From Chitinophaga nivalis (GTDB lineage: Bacteria > Bacteroidota > Bacteroidia > Chitinophagales > Chitinophagaceae), in the NCBI RefSeq assembly GCF_025989125.1, contig NZ_JAPDNR010000001.1:4886087-4950086 (forward strand): 64,000 bases of DNA, written 5' to 3'. The first letter of the stretch is position 1. Each line of letters starts with the position of its first letter. The position numbers and the translations under genes are program-made. Shown piece by piece: positions 62,604 to 64,000 of the stretch. The notes beneath the pieces are model-generated. The model saw nothing but the letters and a program-made list of their open reading frames with translations. It had not been told where the DNA came from and did not search any database.

Positions 62604-62632
62604 GTACTAACCCATAATTCTTATTTGTTATA

Positions 62633-64000
62633 TCACGGCTTCACATATACCTCAATCACAGCATTTGTCGGACGCCGGGGAGCCAGAAAAGAATCCACCA
62701 GTTGATAATTTTGCCGCAGTTCCTCCCGCAGGGCAAAAGGGTAAAAATTGTTCAAGGTAGGCGCATATTCATACAGTACCAGGTCATAATGATGTTGTTG
62801 CACTTTTTGGGTAAAGGCGGTCAGCTGTTTGTTAAACATGCCTACCCCGAGGTGATACCACAACGGATAATCCGATCCCGTTTCCAGCTTATATGGCATC
62901 ACTACCGCCAGCGGTGTCAGCTCCGTCATGTTCAATACCTTGATACCCTCTTTCTTTTCCCGGACTACCGGTAACGCCAGTACGCGTTCCATACCTTTTA
63001 CCGTAGATGCCGGCATATAGATCTTCCGGAACACCGGCAGGTCGGTATACACCCATTTGGCTACCGGTACATCGGTGCTGTCGTAGTTCAGGATGTAATT
63101 ACGCCGCGATACCACATTCTCTTTCGTAGGGTCGCTGATGCCCAATAACTCCTGGGCAGGAAACAACCGGTCGGTAAAACGGCCTACATACTTCCACCAG
63201 GTACCCGACCACCAGAACAGCACTAAAAAGGCAGCGCCCAGTAAAGCCTTTCCCTGGTTGATATTTACCTGCAGCAGCTCGCACAGGTAGGTGGCAATGA
63301 ATGCAAATGCGAAACTATGGAAGAAGATATTGTTATCCGGCGGCGTATAACTGGTAACCTGGAAAATAGCCGCTTCTCCCAGGATGCCCACGGTAACCAG
63401 CACAAACAGTACCTCCTGCCGCTGCAGTATCCAGGTGCTCCATTGTTTTACCCGGGCGGCCACACATAAAGCCGCAAGCACTACATATCCTTTAATCCAG
63501 TTGGAGTTGCCCATGATTTCATCCGTAAAATCGTTCATGGCCAACCGGGAGCTATGCGGTGGCTGCCCGTGGTTAAACCAGTAACCAAAGGAAGGCATCA
63601 ATGGTAATATAAAGAGCAGGGCTATGGCGATATACATGGCTGCAAACACCGGTACATCCCACCAGCGACGGGTAACGGCGCTGTTATACGTCAGCAGGCC
63701 AAGACACAACATAAAGGCCATGCCACCTCCATCTTGTTTGGTAAACAGCGACAGGAACACAAATAACGCCGCTACTGCCAGCCACAGAAAGCGCGACCGC
63801 ACCTGTTCTGCAAAAATAGCGCGCAGCAGAAAGCTCAATCCTACCAGTTCATATACAATAACCGTATGGTTATACCAGGGCCAGAAATTGGAGAAAGAAT
63901 AAGACAAGGCAAATACCAGCACCGATAACAACCTTACGCCACTGGTTGCACCCAGGCTTTTCAATATGGAACGAAAAGCCAGACCCGCCATGATATTAAT
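62633..64000 (-). CDS. Multi-spanning membrane glycosyltransferase-like protein, 5'-truncated
   Basis: The frame is open to the window edge; the ATG at 63991 is preceded by in-frame codons (Ile-Asn-Ile) and is probably internal. The visible 452 residues hold about eight membrane helices, with LFTKQDGGGMAFMLCLGLL and a C-terminal soluble domain ending in YDLVLYEYAPTLNNFYPFALREEL. The layout suggests a GT39/ArnT-like GT-C enzyme; the N-terminal catalytic loop is outside the window, so the class is inferred. Confidence 0.6.
   Translation of the reverse strand: MNIMAGLAFRSILKSLGATSGVRLLSVLVFALSYSFSNFWPWYNHTVIVYELVGLSFLLRAIFAEQVRSRFLWLAVAALFVFLSLFTKQDGGGMAFMLCLGLLTYNSAVTRRWWDVPVFAAMYIAIALLFILPLMPSFGYWFNHGQPPHSSRLAMNDFTDEIMGNSNWIKGYVVLAALCVAARVKQWSTWILQRQEVLFVLVTVGILGEAAIFQVTSYTPPDNNIFFHSFAFAFIATYLCELLQVNINQGKALLGAAFLVLFWWSGTWWKYVGRFTDRLFPAQELLGISDPTKENVVSRRNYILNYDSTDVPVAKWVYTDLPVFRKIYMPASTVKGMERVLALPVVREKKEGIKVLNMTELTPLAVVMPYKLETGSDYPLWYHLGVGMFNKQLTAFTQKVQQHHYDLVLYEYAPTLNNFYPFALREELRQNYQLVDSFLAPRRPTNAVIEVYVKP

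Larger units (their letters stand above)
62272..62632. other. Intergenic region with palindrome and terminator
   Basis: This stretch of about 360 bases has no gene. It holds the CGNR promoter and palindrome (62306-62355), an AT-rich middle, and a hairpin at 62567-62600. All are listed separately. Confidence 0.6.

Noticed and set aside
1..64000. Search for tRNA, rRNA, CRISPR arrays, transposases and inverted-repeat-bounded elements
   Set aside because: None was seen by reading; the accessory stretches carry no recognisable mobility gene.

Overview
The window looks like part of a Chitinophaga-type chromosome (Bacteroidota, Chitinophagaceae). The evidence is in the gene families: SusD/PCMD-like lipoproteins, porin-family and CarboxypepD_reg/plug/PF14905 outer-membrane barrels, a UpxY-like NusG paralogue, double-glycine leader peptides of the Bacteroidota type, a fused OtsA-OtsB, and several promoters of the TAnnTTTG type. 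No tRNA, rRNA, CRISPR array or insertion sequence was seen.

Region 1-23.3 kb is mostly housekeeping and stress genes. It starts with the 3' end of a nitronate monooxygenase. A leftward operon follows (NADP-dependent oxidoreductase, fdhD, a YdeP-type molybdopterin oxidoreductase, a PF06475 protein). Then come a YpfJ-type metallopeptidase, pncB, a potassium channel, MarR/DinB/PAP2 genes, two membrane-anchored unknowns, a GT39-like membrane protein, a second PAP2 enzyme, a half-size FUSC protein, a PCMD lipoprotein plus barrel pair, an S10 carboxypeptidase, and an AraC regulator divergent from a TolC-EmrA-EmrB efflux operon.

Region 23.4-31 kb is an accessory island of peptidases. It holds a 940-residue trypsin-like/subtilisin fusion, an M19-like dipeptidase and an M6 metalloprotease, none with a visible signal peptide. 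Three small proteins follow; one of them is a free-standing copy of the M6 protein's C-terminal domain.

Region 31-39.3 kb is the most interesting part and reads as a small peptide natural-product (RiPP) locus. Two tandem, probably structured leader repeats precede a NusG/UpxY-like antiterminator. Then come a TonB-type outer-membrane receptor, a 49-residue precursor with a VVGG leader end and a histidine-rich core (HHESHHESHHVG), an intrinsic terminator, a JmjC/cupin oxygenase with an HxD...H triad, and a C39-peptidase ABC exporter. The exporter is split by a -1 frameshift exactly at an A AAA AAG slippery heptamer. The inference is a hydroxylated, possibly metal-binding, His-rich exported peptide.

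Region 39.3-47.3 kb is patchy and gene-poor. It has a HEIGH-type metalloprotease lipoprotein with six FG-GAP-like repeats, a tail-fibre-like orphan, a PepSY membrane protein, a second double-glycine peptide (Cys-rich), a Coq4-like protein with an intact HDxxHx11E motif, and a possible decayed gene. Region 47.4-64 kb returns to ordinary metabolism and regulation: Lrp, nucleotidyltransferase, AraC regulators, a lipoprotein agmatine deiminase, an MBL hydrolase and a ClC channel. It also holds a glucose/trehalose block (glucokinase, GH15, OtsAB) and a CGNR-regulator/EamA/Gfo-Idh operon whose promoter overlaps a perfect 34-bp palindrome. The window ends in the 5'-truncated gene of a membrane glycosyltransferase-like protein.
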